The translations under genes were made by a program, and so were the position numbers. A stretch of 64,000 nucleotides of DNA from Rariloculus sp965263005. GTDB lineage: Bacteria; Pseudomonadota; Gammaproteobacteria; Steroidobacterales; Rariloculaceae. Where the stretch lies: NCBI RefSeq assembly GCF_965263005.1, contig NZ_OZ253579.1, positions 2,418,001 to 2,482,000 of the forward strand. The letters are read 5' to 3'. The number at the start of each line of letters is the position of its first letter. Within the stretch, counting starts at the first letter, position 1. The notes below the pieces were generated by a model. The model searched no databases, had not been told where the DNA came from, and was given only the letters and a program-made list of their open reading frames with translations. Positions 43,723 to 50,760 of this stretch are shown here, in pieces.

Positions 43723-44586
43723 TTAATGGCTTGAGATATCAGCAGTCGCTTTGATTCTCCTTTCGTAATTGATGGGTGACAAGTAGTCGATCGAGGAATG
43801 GCGTCGGTGCGGGTTGTACCAGCCCTCGATGAACCGGAAGATCGCGAGCTTCGCCTCCGCATGGGAGCGGAAGGTCGTGCGATCGATGAGCTCGCATTCA
43901 AGGGTCGCGAAGAAGCTCTCACACATCGCGTTATCGTAGCAATCACCCACCGAACCCATGGAGGGTCGGACACCGGCTTGTTTGCAGCGTCGCCCGAAGG
44001 AGATCGAAGTGTACTGCGTGCCCTGATCGGAATGATGGATGACATCGCTGGGTTGGCGCTGGTGCAAAGCCATGTTCAGCGCAGCCAGCACCAGCTCGGT
44101 GCGCAAGTGATTGGCCATCGCCCAGCCGACGATGCGCCGTGTGCAGGCATCGAGGACCACGGCCAAAAACAAAAACCCCGCCCAGGTCGGGACATAGGTG
44201 ATATCGGCCACGTAGAGCTGATCGGGCTCAGCGGCCATGAAGTCGCGCTCAACCAGATCCGGCGCCGGCCGCGCATCGGGTCGTCGTCGGGTCGTTGCGA
44301 TCCACTTGCGCCGGCTGACACCATAGAGCCCCGCCTCACGCATCAACCGCGCCACGCGCTTACGCCCGACCCGCCAGCCCTCATCGCGAAGCTCAGCGTG
44401 GATGCGCGGCGCTCCATACGTGCCTCGCGACTCACCGTGGATCGTACCGATGCGCTCCAACAGCACCTCATCGGTCACACGCCGCGCCGAGGGTGATCGA
44501 TCAAGCCACGCATAGTAGCCGCTGGGGGAGACGCCCAGAACTCGACACTGCGTGGCCACAGGATAGTGGGCCCGATTCGCTTTCAC
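43723..44586 (-). CDS. IS3-family transposase OrfB (DDE integrase)
   Basis: The 287-residue protein has the HTH_21 region (RVLGVSPSGYYAWLDR, GTYGAPRIHAELRDEG) and the rve catalytic core with Asp in LYVADITYVPTWAG, Asp in HHSDQGTQYTS and Glu in NAMCESFFATLECE, the DDE triad, then the conserved YNPHRRHSSIDYLSP tail. It begins at GTG 44586, overlapping the orfA stop by 4 bases; as in other IS3 elements the active transposase is probably an OrfAB fusion made by -1 frameshifting. Full length, no disruption. Confidence 0.94.
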   Translation of the reverse strand: MKANRAHYPVATQCRVLGVSPSGYYAWLDRSPSARRVTDEVLLERIGTIHGESRGTYGAPRIHAELRDEGWRVGRKRVARLMREAGLYGVSRRKWIATTRRRPDARPAPDLVERDFMAAEPDQLYVADITYVPTWAGFLFLAVVLDACTRRIVGWAMANHLRTELVLAALNMALHQRQPSDVIHHSDQGTQYTSISFGRRCKQAGVRPSMGSVGDCYDNAMCESFFATLECELIDRTTFRSHAEAKLAIFRFIEGWYNPHRRHSSIDYLSPINYERRIKATADISSH

Positions 44587-44897
44587 GAACTCGAAGCTTT
44601 CGGCGGCACGGAGTCGGTCTCCCGTGCGAACCAGGCCGCGGCTTTTGCCAGGATCTCCCGCTCCTGGCGCAAGCGCTTGTTGTCACGACGAAGTCGGCGC
44701 AACTCTTCACGCTCGGCACTGGTCAGGCCATCGTCGCGCCGACCTTCGTCTCGATCCGCTTGCTGAACCCAGTTATGGATCGTTTGCGCGGAGGGCTCAA
44801 ACTCTCGAGACAGAGTTTCCGGGGTCCGTCCCGTGCGCACCAAGGCGATCATCTGCTCGCGGAACTCCGCTGGGTACGGGGGTCTTGATTTTGGCAT
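44583..44897 (-). CDS. IS3-family OrfA (helix-turn-helix)
   Basis: The 104-residue OrfA starts MPKSRPPYPAEFREQMIALV and has the HTH_Tnp_1 helix-turn-helix (GRTPETLSREFEPSAQTIHN W) followed by a leucine-zipper-like coiled coil (LRRLRRDNKRLRQEREILAK) used for dimerisation. It binds the IS ends and provides the N-terminus of the OrfAB transposase. ATG 44897 lies 32 bases inside the right inverted repeat. Confidence 0.92.
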   Translation of the reverse strand: MPKSRPPYPAEFREQMIALVRTGRTPETLSREFEPSAQTIHNWVQQADRDEGRRDDGLTSAEREELRRLRRDNKRLRQEREILAKAAAWFARETDSVPPKASSS

Positions 44898-44951
44898 CGT
44901 GGATTCCTCCTCTCTAAAGGGTTGGGTATCCACGAAAACGGGTCAACTCCA

Positions 44952-45343
44952 TCAGATTGCTGGACTCAGGCTAATGCAACGGTTCTCGAACGCTACGTAT
45001 GATTGTGGTTCAGGGTGCAGGCCAGCGAATGCGGACTCAGGCGACGAAGGCTTAAATGTCTGCTCGCAGGTCTATCGAGAGCGGACAGGGATTATTCATT
45101 AGCCTTGCGCTGCCCGGTTCGATGCACTAGCGGGGCCCTGAAAAGCTCGGGGGAGAGGAACCAACCGACCACGTCAACGCCCCAAGCGGGACCCTATCCT
45201 GCCGACCCGGCAGGCGACGGACAAAAGCGAACCACGTTCCCGCTTTGACACCAACCGCGGAGGGGGGGAGGATATGCGCAGCAGGGATTCGCGGTTAGAC
45301 ACTATCGACCGCTATAGTCAAGAAAATTCGCGGACGGAAACAT
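44952..45343. other. Stretch between the IS and the metalloprotease gene
   Basis: It starts with the second TCAG copy and the in-phase tail of the interrupted Cys-rich frame (44956-45102). The rest shows no gene; a GA-rich stretch (CGGAGGGGGGGAGGA, 45255-45269) and an AT-richer segment follow before the next gene. Confidence 0.35.
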
Positions 45344-46156
45344 TTGCAGATGTTTTACAGATTCGTATTTTTGGCTTTGCTTACCGTTGGCGCACCAGCC
45401 GCGCTGGCCGATGGTCGGCTTCGTATCGAGTTGCTGCCGGTCTACATCCTGCCCGATGATACGGACGACGCCGAGGCCGCACTTGAGTCGGCAATCTCAT
45501 CAAACTATCAGGCGTTTGTTGCCACGCGACAGGCGATGGCTATGCTAGGGGTGCATTCGCACGAGTACGACCTTGCGCTCTCAGAACACCTTTACGACGT
45601 GCTGAACTGCACCCAGGTCGAGGCTGACGATTCCGAAACACAATGCACTCATGACGACGTGGGATTGCTGACCTGGGATCAGATGAACGCGCTTTACCGA
45701 ACATTGGGATATACCACCGCAGCGCAATGGTGGCAACCGAAGGGAACCATTCTGCTACTTGTCCTCATGAAGCCGGATCGGCTTCTTTGGAAGGGAGGAA
45801 ACAACGGCAGCGCTAGCGTAGCTTGGTGGGGCGGCTATAACCTGCAGACATCGCATTGGACCACGGCATCCTGCGTGACTTTCGTGCACCTAATCGTTAC
45901 CACCGTGGCGCACGAGTTAGGGCACTGTTTCGGGCTGGCTCACAATGGCGCCGGAGACCGGCATTTCGATGGTGTCGACAACTCCATCGACCTGATGCAA
46001 GCCACGAAATCAATCAGCTCCGAAGCTGACTGGCTGAAGGCGTCCAACCAGCAGAGGGTGCGCCGTCATTTCAGGGACTTGAGCGACGACGGCTCGTTGT
46101 CCTTGTCCCTGCTTAACTCGCTTACACCGACGCAGACGAACATCATCATTGACTGA
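45344..46156 (+). CDS. Exported HELGH zinc metalloprotease (metzincin-like)
   Basis: The 270-residue protein has a signal peptide (MFYRFVFLALLTVGAPAALA) and the extended zinc motif HELGHCFGLAH at residues 190-200 (HExxHxxGxxH), the metzincin signature. The following DLMQATKSISSEADWL has the Met that would form the Met-turn, in place of the usual S-x-M. No propeptide, pilus or secretion tag is recognised. The mature enzyme would act in the periplasm or outside the cell. It has no evident role in restriction or satellite replication and is unusual cargo; a virulence, predation or phage-exclusion role would be pure conjecture. Confidence 0.7.
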   Translation: MQMFYRFVFLALLTVGAPAALADGRLRIELLPVYILPDDTDDAEAALESAISSNYQAFVATRQAMAMLGVHSHEYDLALSEHLYDVLNCTQVEADDSETQCTHDDVGLLTWDQMNALYRTLGYTTAAQWWQPKGTILLLVLMKPDRLLWKGGNNGSASVAWWGGYNLQTSHWTTASCVTFVHLIVTTVAHELGHCFGLAHNGAGDRHFDGVDNSIDLMQATKSISSEADWLKASNQQRVRRHFRDLSDDGSLSLSLLNSLTPTQTNIIID

Positions 46157-46310
46157 CGCGCGGCTGAAATCGCCTACGAGGCCAGCCGAGGACCAAGGCA
46201 TACCGCGTTGGGCATAAGGTGTGCCGAGCAGTTGGGCCGCGTCGACTCGTGATCCTTCACAGTGGACTAGAGCAGCGGCAACGTCATCAACACGATTACG
46301 TCCGGACCTC
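46157..46310. other. Gene-free stretch
   Basis: Nothing recognised between the metalloprotease gene and the left copy of the duplicated segment. Confidence 0.3.
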
Positions 46311-46577
46311 CGAGTGAGGCAGTTGTCGAAATCGGATTGCCCGTGAGTGTCAGTTCGGCGGCTGACTCTACGGTGTCGAGATTCGCACGGCGCTGCTCAT
46401 GGCTGAGATTCTACCCGCGTTGGGCGCTGCGCTTGGTGTGCACGTTCACCATGAAAATTTCTTGTTATGATTCTTCTATGCACCGTTAAGCCCATATCTT
46501 CTCGGTGTTATCTGCGAGTCGGGGATGGTCTCCCTCGGCTCGCCGGGCCTTCGAGCCAATCACGACCCGATCAACGG
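46311..46577. repeat. Duplicated segment, left copy
   Basis: This segment is closely similar to 47420-47689 (nearly identical from 46398 to 46550). It contains the start codon and a 10-codon remnant of the terminase-like gene on the minus strand (ATG 46400, MSSAVRISTP then stop) and the shared upstream region with a TATGAT box. It thus carries a duplicated promoter region in front of a different small gene. Confidence 0.7.
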
Positions 46578-46585
46578 GCTCTAGC

Positions 46586-46729
46586 ATGAAAGGAATCGCC
46601 CTGTGGACGTTGCTGACCGTTGGATGGGTCATTTCCACTCTGGCTTTCACTTCCGAGTTTGGCGACACAATGGGGTTTCTGTTCATTGGCGTAAGTCTGA
46701 TGGTGCTCGCTATCTGGAAGCTGCGCTAA
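46586..46729 (+). CDS. Small membrane protein, two predicted helices
   Basis: ATG 46586 starts MKGIALWTLLTVGWVISTLA, 47 residues in all, with two hydrophobic helices (about 4-20 and 28-44) separated by FTSEFGDT, and a final KLR. It lies directly after the left copy of the duplicated promoter segment, in the same place that the 80-residue gene occupies after the right copy. Such tiny two-span proteins are common in phages and satellites as holin-like or exclusion proteins; no specific function can be given. Confidence 0.5.
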   Translation: MKGIALWTLLTVGWVISTLAFTSEFGDTMGFLFIGVSLMVLAIWKLR

Positions 46730-46829
46730 GGTCGCCGCCGTTCAACCTGTCCCACGCCTGAGCCGCCATTTCGCGCTGCTCCTTGGCTTCGAGGCGCCGC
46801 GCTTCGAGGCGGGCCAGGGCAACGCGATA
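46710..46829 (-). pseudogene. Fragment of an unrecognised coding frame
   Basis: The minus strand reads RVALARLEARRLEAKEQREM and AAQAWDRLNGG to a stop at 46710, bounded upstream by a stop and without a start. The Ala/Arg/Glu-rich helical sequence looks like the C-terminus of a lost gene. Low certainty. Confidence 0.25.
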
Positions 46830-46977
46830 TCACCGACGACCCGACGAGCGCGGGCGGTTACTGCTCCCATGAGCACTACTATCTAGCGACCACGTTTGAG
46901 GCGTTCTATTTTGGGGCCAGCGGTCTAGCTCGATCCGCTCGACTGCACGCTCGGCAAGCTCTATCTACCGGCGGATT

Positions 46978-47523
46978 TTATGGCGTGCTGTCTGCGGTTT
47001 CGGTGGGCTCAACGTCGATGACTTGACCATTCTCGCGCTGGTGTTTCTCCATGAGCTCGCACGGTAGCAGGTGCCCCGGGTTGCGTGCGGCTTCGATGAT
47101 GTCGCGCCATTTGTCGTTGTCCGCTTCGTGAGTCATTTCTACCTTCCGGGAGTAGCCTCGATTTTTTCCGAGCGTGGCGAGCAGGAATCGTTGTGCGCCG
47201 TGGTCACCGTCTAGGGCGGCTTGCACTTGGGAGCGTTCTACCTTGTCTAGCATCCGCTCGCGCATTTCCCGCAGCAGATGTTTCAGCGGTTCATGCGTCT
47301 GCACGAACTTCTTGATCGCCTCATATCTGACGCGGAGCAGGTCGGCGGCATCGGACATGCTCGACTGAGCGACGACGAGCGCGGCGGCAACGTCCGGCAG
47401 ATGGTTTCGACCAGTGCGACGAGTCAGGCAGTTGTCGAAATCGTATTCACCGGCTCGGGCCGTTTCGGCGGCTTGCGCAACGATATCGGCGCTGGCATCT
47501 GCTTTCGCGACGGCGCTGCTCAT
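46978..47523 (-). CDS. Phage terminase small subunit-like DNA-binding protein
   Basis: The 181-residue protein has a helix-turn-helix region (VAAALVVAQSSMSDAADLLR, RYEAIKKFVQTHEPLKHLL) followed by ERMLDKVERSQVQAALDGDH and AQRFLLATLGKNRGYSRKVE, a layout seen in small terminase-like proteins of phages (homeodomain-like HTH, then helical oligomerisation and RGY-type turn). No large terminase is nearby. In phage satellites a lone small subunit redirects helper packaging, which would fit the element. ATG 47523 is shared with the truncated duplicate at 46400. The family assignment is by pattern only. Confidence 0.5.
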   Translation of the reverse strand: MSSAVAKADASADIVAQAAETARAGEYDFDNCLTRRTGRNHLPDVAAALVVAQSSMSDAADLLRVRYEAIKKFVQTHEPLKHLLREMRERMLDKVERSQVQAALDGDHGAQRFLLATLGKNRGYSRKVEMTHEADNDKWRDIIEAARNPGHLLPCELMEKHQRENGQVIDVEPTETADSTP

Positions 47524-47689
47524 GGCTGAGATTCTACCAGCGTTGGGCGCTGCGCTTGGTGTGTACGTTCACCACGAACAACTTCTTGTTATGATTCTTC
47601 TATGCACCGTTAAGCCCATATCTTCTCGGTGTTATCTGCGAGTCGGGGATGGTCTCCCTCGGCTCGGTGGGCCTTCAGGCAATCACGCC
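47420..47689. repeat. Duplicated segment, right copy
   Basis: The direct counterpart of 46311-46577. It covers the first 35 codons of the terminase-like gene and its upstream region, including the shared TTCTTGTTATGATTCTTCTA (TATGAT -10-like box) that faces the 80-residue gene. About 1.1 kb separates the two copies, enough for recombination to delete the intervening genes. Confidence 0.7.
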
Positions 47690-47714
47690 CGATGAACGGA
47701 ATCCAGCACAAACG

Positions 47715-47957
47715 ATGAAATGGGCGCTTGTGATCTATTGGCTCGGGAGCACCGTTGAAACGGGGCTAATGCACGATACGTTTGACGATTGCCGGGGGAC
47801 GCAACTCCTTGTGATGCAAAGATATGTCGACGATTTCAACGAGTGGCTACAGATGGCGAGCGAAAACCCTGAAGGGACAAATTATCCAGAGAGCATTGAT
47901 GAAATGATGGCGAGAATGATCCCTGATTCGCTTTGTGTGCCTGTTTTCGCGCCCTGA
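47715..47957 (+). CDS. Small unknown protein next to attR
   Basis: ATG 47715 starts MKWALVIYWLGSTVETGLMH, 80 residues, with FDDCRGTQLLVMQRYVDDFN and EWLQMASENP and the end PDSLCVPVFAP. The first 12 residues are hydrophobic and might act as a weak signal or anchor; two Cys residues are spaced for a disulfide. This type of small exported protein is common in gammaproteobacterial accessory regions but has no known role. It is the last gene before the right attachment site. The frame is open upstream, but the duplicated segment ends there. Confidence 0.5.
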   Translation: MKWALVIYWLGSTVETGLMHDTFDDCRGTQLLVMQRYVDDFNEWLQMASENPEGTNYPESIDEMMARMIPDSLCVPVFAP

Positions 47958-47960
47958 ACA

Positions 47961-47983
47961 CGCGGTAACACTCGCGGTAACAA
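47961..47983. repeat. Tandem CGCGGTAACA repeats near attR
   Basis: CGCGGTAACA occurs twice (47961-47970, 47974-47983), 13 bases apart, about 90 bases inside attR. The core GTAACAACT also occurs beside attL (30018-30026) and at 41787-41795. These are candidates for integrase arm or excisionase binding sites. Confidence 0.4.
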
Positions 47984-48068
47984 CTGGCATTGACCGCCAG
48001 CGCGATCGCACTGCCGCACGCTCGGCACGCTCTCGACAAAAAACTAAGATAATCCGCCGCTTATACGG

Positions 48069-48124
48069 GGTGCCCGGGGCCGGACTCGAACCGGCACGGC
48101 CTTTCGGCCAGCGGATTTTAAGTC
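48069..48124. repeat. attR: 3' half of tRNA-Leu restored by the element
   Basis: This is the 56-base repeat matching 29832-29887 exactly. It forms the 3' part of the intact tRNA-Leu gene and marks the right boundary of the element. Confidence 0.9.
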
Positions 48125-48155
48125 CGCTGCGTCTACCACGTTCCGCCACCCGGGC
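48071..48155 (-). tRNA. tRNA-Leu(UAA)
   Basis: The minus strand folds as a class II tRNA of 85 bases: acceptor GCCCGGG paired with CCCGGGC, discriminator A, anticodon arm GCGGA-CTTAAAA-TCCGC with anticodon TAA, a long variable arm (GGCCGAAAGGCC) and T-arm with GGTTCGAGTCC. The base triplet after the discriminator is CCC, not CCA, so CCA must be added after transcription. The 3' half lies in attR and was supplied by the integrated element. Confidence 0.95.
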
Positions 48156-48266
48156 CGCATGATGAAGATAGTGCGCATCGGCACTGATCGGAGCAGTCTA
48201 CCAGCACGTCGCTGCAACGAGCCACGCAGGCCCCGGTCGGGCGCGAAGACGCGTTCGCCTCGGATC

Positions 48267-48461
48267 CGACGCGTGCTGGCGACGATCGTCGCCCGGGTCC
48301 TCGATCTGGGTTACAAACTGGCGACCGCCCGGGGTTTGGCGGCGGCCACCGCGCGCGACTCGCTCGCCGAGACCTTGGGGCTGGGAGACGGCGACGAGGA
48401 CGACCTGTACGCCGCCATGGACTGGCTGCTCGAGCGCCAGGAAGGGATCGAGCGGCGCTTT
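48267..48461 (+). pseudogene. IS1634-type transposase remnant
   Basis: The frame contains ATIVARVLDLGYKLATARGL and DGDEDDLYAAMDWLLERQEG, which match the N-terminal third of IS1634-family transposases. No catalytic domain or IS ends follow. It is a decayed insertion immediately outside attR. Confidence 0.6.
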
Positions 48462-48596
48462 CCTTCCGCGTTAGCGCAGCGAATCCCGCCGCGAATACTG
48501 CTAGCGGCTTCAATGCTCTCGGAAGGGGCCGGGAATAATGTTCAATAGGACTTGCCGTCCGCTACCGAAGGGCAGCGCCCCGCCTTTCTATGCCGT

Positions 48597-48914
48597 TCAC
48601 TCAACTTTCGGTGCCGCACCCTTGTCCCGAGTGCGGGTCCGGGTCGGGAGATGGCGGATCGCCGCTCCGGTCTCTCTGTCGGCCTGGACGAGGTCGAACT
48701 GAGCCTGAAGGTTGAGCCAGAATTGCGGGTCCGCGCCGAACCAGTGACCGAAACGCAGTGCGGTGTCGCCGGTTACCGAACGCTTGCCGGCGATGATCTG
48801 GCTCACACGGTTCGGAGGCACCGCGATCTGGCGAGCAAATTCCGTGGGCGTAATCCCCAGTTCCTCCAACTCGCCCTTCAGGACTTCGCCGGGATGTACA
48901 GCTCTCATGAACAT
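48597..48914 (-). CDS. higA: HigA-type antitoxin
   Basis: The 105-residue protein has the HigA XRE-family helix-turn-helix: RAVHPGEVLKGELEELGITP, TEFARQIAVPPNRVSQIIAG, KRSVTGDTALRFGHWFGADPQFWLNLQ. It neutralises HigB and represses the operon by binding its promoter. ATG 48914 follows GGAGG at an 8-base spacing and is preferred to the in-frame ATG at 48908. The C-terminal 25 residues (TRTRTRDKGAAPKVE) are an unusual basic extension. It lies 16 bases after higB, the reverse order typical of HigBA. Confidence 0.92.
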   Translation of the reverse strand: MFMRAVHPGEVLKGELEELGITPTEFARQIAVPPNRVSQIIAGKRSVTGDTALRFGHWFGADPQFWLNLQAQFDLVQADRETGAAIRHLPTRTRTRDKGAAPKVE

Positions 48915-48930
48915 GCGGGCATCCTCCTTC

Positions 48931-49218
48931 TCATCCGTGGTAGTCCACGATCTCTACATTGTCCGGTCCCGCCTGACCGTCCGGCCAATCGAAACACAGC
49001 CTCCATTGCCGATTGATGCGAATGGAGTACTGACCCGTCCTGTCGCCCCTGAGCGCTTCGAGACGGTTTCCTGGCAACGACCGCAGGGTGTCGAGCGAGG
49101 GCGCGGCATTCAGGATTGCCAACCGCCGCGCGGCTTGGCTTTCGAAGCCATGGAACGCCCTGACGGACCGACCTTCTGCGAACGCGCGTGTCTTCCTGTC
49201 TCGATAGCCGAGAATCAT
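48931..49218 (-). CDS. higB: HigB-type toxin (RelE superfamily ribonuclease)
   Basis: The 95-residue product matches HigB: ILGYRDRKTRAFAEGRSVRA, FHGFESQAARRLAILNAAPS, LPGNRLEALRGDRTGQYSIR and INRQWRLCFDW, ending in VEIVDYHG. The family cleaves mRNA on translating ribosomes. The gene precedes higA in the same transcript. Both partners look intact. The pair lies 440 bases outside the element's attR and is therefore chromosomal or part of an older island. Confidence 0.93.
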   Translation of the reverse strand: MILGYRDRKTRAFAEGRSVRAFHGFESQAARRLAILNAAPSLDTLRSLPGNRLEALRGDRTGQYSIRINRQWRLCFDWPDGQAGPDNVEIVDYHG

Positions 49219-49563
49219 TTGCCGTCAAGATGACGGACAATACGCTGGACGTCAAGAGTACACTGTTTTGACCCTAATATCGGGGTGAATTCCCCGGCCG
49301 GTCATATCCTGAGGGGTCCAGTCTGACGGTCCGGTCTGCCGTTATCCCTTCGCCGCCTCGCCGGGCGATGACGGGGCGAAGTGCCAACCGGACAATCGCG
49401 AGCCCTGTCCCGTTCCGGGTCTGCTGGCGGCCATTCCCGGACCCACGAGAATACGGTGAATTATCCGCGCCGGTTGGTCCAGGAGTATACGAGCCATGCA
49501 GGCCCCGGAAAATCGCGTGTGGAGATCCGCGCGCTGTTTCCGAAGCGCGCCGGCGGCGGTCTC
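49219..49563. other. Intergenic region upstream of higBA
   Basis: No gene is seen. The first 70 bases should carry the higBA promoter (reading left); AATATCGGGG and GCGTTTTG-like tracts give no clear hexamers. The rest is unremarkable GC-rich sequence. Confidence 0.3.
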
Positions 49564-50760
49564 TCACTCGTCCAGGATTCTTTCGATCTCTCGATTTGCG
49601 CGCCGCCTGACGGCCCGGGAAACGCCGGTTAGCCCGGAGATTTTCTCAAGCTCCGAAAGCGCTTCGTCGCGACGCCCGTAGGCATGCTCCATCTGGCCTT
49701 TGAGCAGATGGACCCACCCGCGGCCCCACAGTGGAATCGCTTCGTTCTCCGGATCGATCTGCGCAAGGAGCGTAGCGGATTCATCCATGTTGCCGCTGGC
49801 ATTGAGCGCTCGGGCGCGCCAGACCCGCGCCATGACCACGCGACCGCGATCGAGCCGATCCTGCCCCGGATGGGACTCCAGGCGTTTCGCCTCTTCGATC
49901 GTTGCGTCGTATTGCCTCTGACTAAGCAGCAGTCTGATCAGCTCGAAATGTACGAACGTGTTGTACGAAAACCTCGCGTTCAGCCTTCGCGCAAGGCTTG
50001 TGGCCACCGCGTAGTCCCGCTCGAAGTACGTGAAAATGTTCAGGAGCAGCAGATTCGCGGAGAGTTGCTCGATATCGCCCGATTCGCTGACCTCGCGCAA
50101 CATTTCGAGACCACGCGGACCGTCGCCCTCCGGAATGAACCACAGCCAATCGAACCAGTGAAGCAGATTCGGCAGCGTCGCGGCCGAGTACAGGTACATC
50201 CCCAGCCAATAGCGCGCATCGACGAGTTCGGGGTCGAGCTCGAGCGCGCGATCGAGATTATCGCTGGCGCGCTCGGCGTGCCGTCCGGCTGCATAGAAAT
50301 TCCTCGAGGCGGCGTCGAGCCGGCCGAGCTGCATCTCCGCCTGACCGAGGTACAGGTAGGCCCGCGCGCTGTCCCGGTGTGACGCCTGCCAATCCTTCGC
50401 GAGCCGGGATGCTTCGCGCCCTTTCGATTCGATCGCGGTAGCGTATCGAGGTTCGAACAGGTCGTAGACGTGGCGCGAATAGAGCGTTTCGACTGCGAAG
50501 ATCGCGCCGGCAGGATGGTCTGGATAATCCCGCTGCAGCTTCGTCCATATTTCATCCGCTGCGTCGTACCGGCCCTCATGGTTGAGTAGCACCCCCTCGC
50601 GGGCGCGTTGCGCGATCGACTCGGCCCACGGGTCCGAGTCATCCGCCAATGCGCCGGGCGAGCCGAGCAGCGAAACGATGGCGAGCGGCAATCCGAGTAG
50701 CCGGAGGATGACGAACGGTGATCGGTGGACGTGCGGCATCCGGATGGTCAGTGTCGCCAT
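49564..50760 (-). CDS. Exported TPR-repeat protein
   Basis: The 398-residue protein has a signal peptide (residues 17-39, LLGLPLAIVSLLGSPGALAD) and a solenoid of tetratricopeptide repeats: LLNHEGRYDAADEIWTKLQR, YLYLGQAEMQLGRLDAASRN, FELIRLLLSQRQYDATIEEA, and KGQMEHAYGRRDEALSELEK. TPR proteins mediate protein-protein contacts in the periplasm; no enzyme domain is present. The LYSAATLPNLLHWFDWLWFI stretch is unusually aromatic and could be a lipid- or partner-binding surface. It stands alone. Start choice among the first ATG codons is uncertain. Confidence 0.75.
   Translation of the reverse strand: MATLTIRMPHVHRSPFVILRLLGLPLAIVSLLGSPGALADDSDPWAESIAQRAREGVLLNHEGRYDAADEIWTKLQRDYPDHPAGAIFAVETLYSRHVYDLFEPRYATAIESKGREASRLAKDWQASHRDSARAYLYLGQAEMQLGRLDAASRNFYAAGRHAERASDNLDRALELDPELVDARYWLGMYLYSAATLPNLLHWFDWLWFIPEGDGPRGLEMLREVSESGDIEQLSANLLLLNIFTYFERDYAVATSLARRLNARFSYNTFVHFELIRLLLSQRQYDATIEEAKRLESHPGQDRLDRGRVVMARVWRARALNASGNMDESATLLAQIDPENEAIPLWGRGWVHLLKGQMEHAYGRRDEALSELEKISGLTGVSRAVRRRANREIERILDE

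Larger units (their letters stand above)
43697..44951 (-). mobile_element. Complete IS3-family insertion sequence, 1255 bp
   Basis: The ends are 23-base imperfect inverted repeats (43697-43719, TGGTCTTACCCCGTTTCCGTGGA; 44929-44951, its counterpart; 18 of 23 match). A perfect 4-base target duplication TCAG flanks it (43693-43696 and 44952-44955). Inside, on the minus strand, are overlapping orfA and orfB. Intact ends, duplication and frames indicate a recent, possibly active insertion. Confidence 0.88.
29832..48124. mobile_element. Integrated satellite-like element in tRNA-Leu(UAA)
   Basis: The element is bounded by 56-base perfect direct repeats (29832-29887 and 48069-48124), the right one being the 3' part of an intact tRNA-Leu(UAA) gene. 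A tyrosine integrase starts 167 bases inside the left repeat. Contents in order: int, a 172-residue unknown, AlpA-type regulator, small genes, VapE-type ATPase, an iteron-like cluster, a second HTH gene, a broken nuclease-like gene, hsdMSR, IS remnant, a HEPN-motif protein, a complete IS3-family copy, an exported metalloprotease, and a terminase-small-subunit-like gene flanked by duplicated segments. No capsid, portal or conjugation genes are seen, so a helper-dependent satellite or decayed integrative element is the best reading. Confidence 0.85.
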
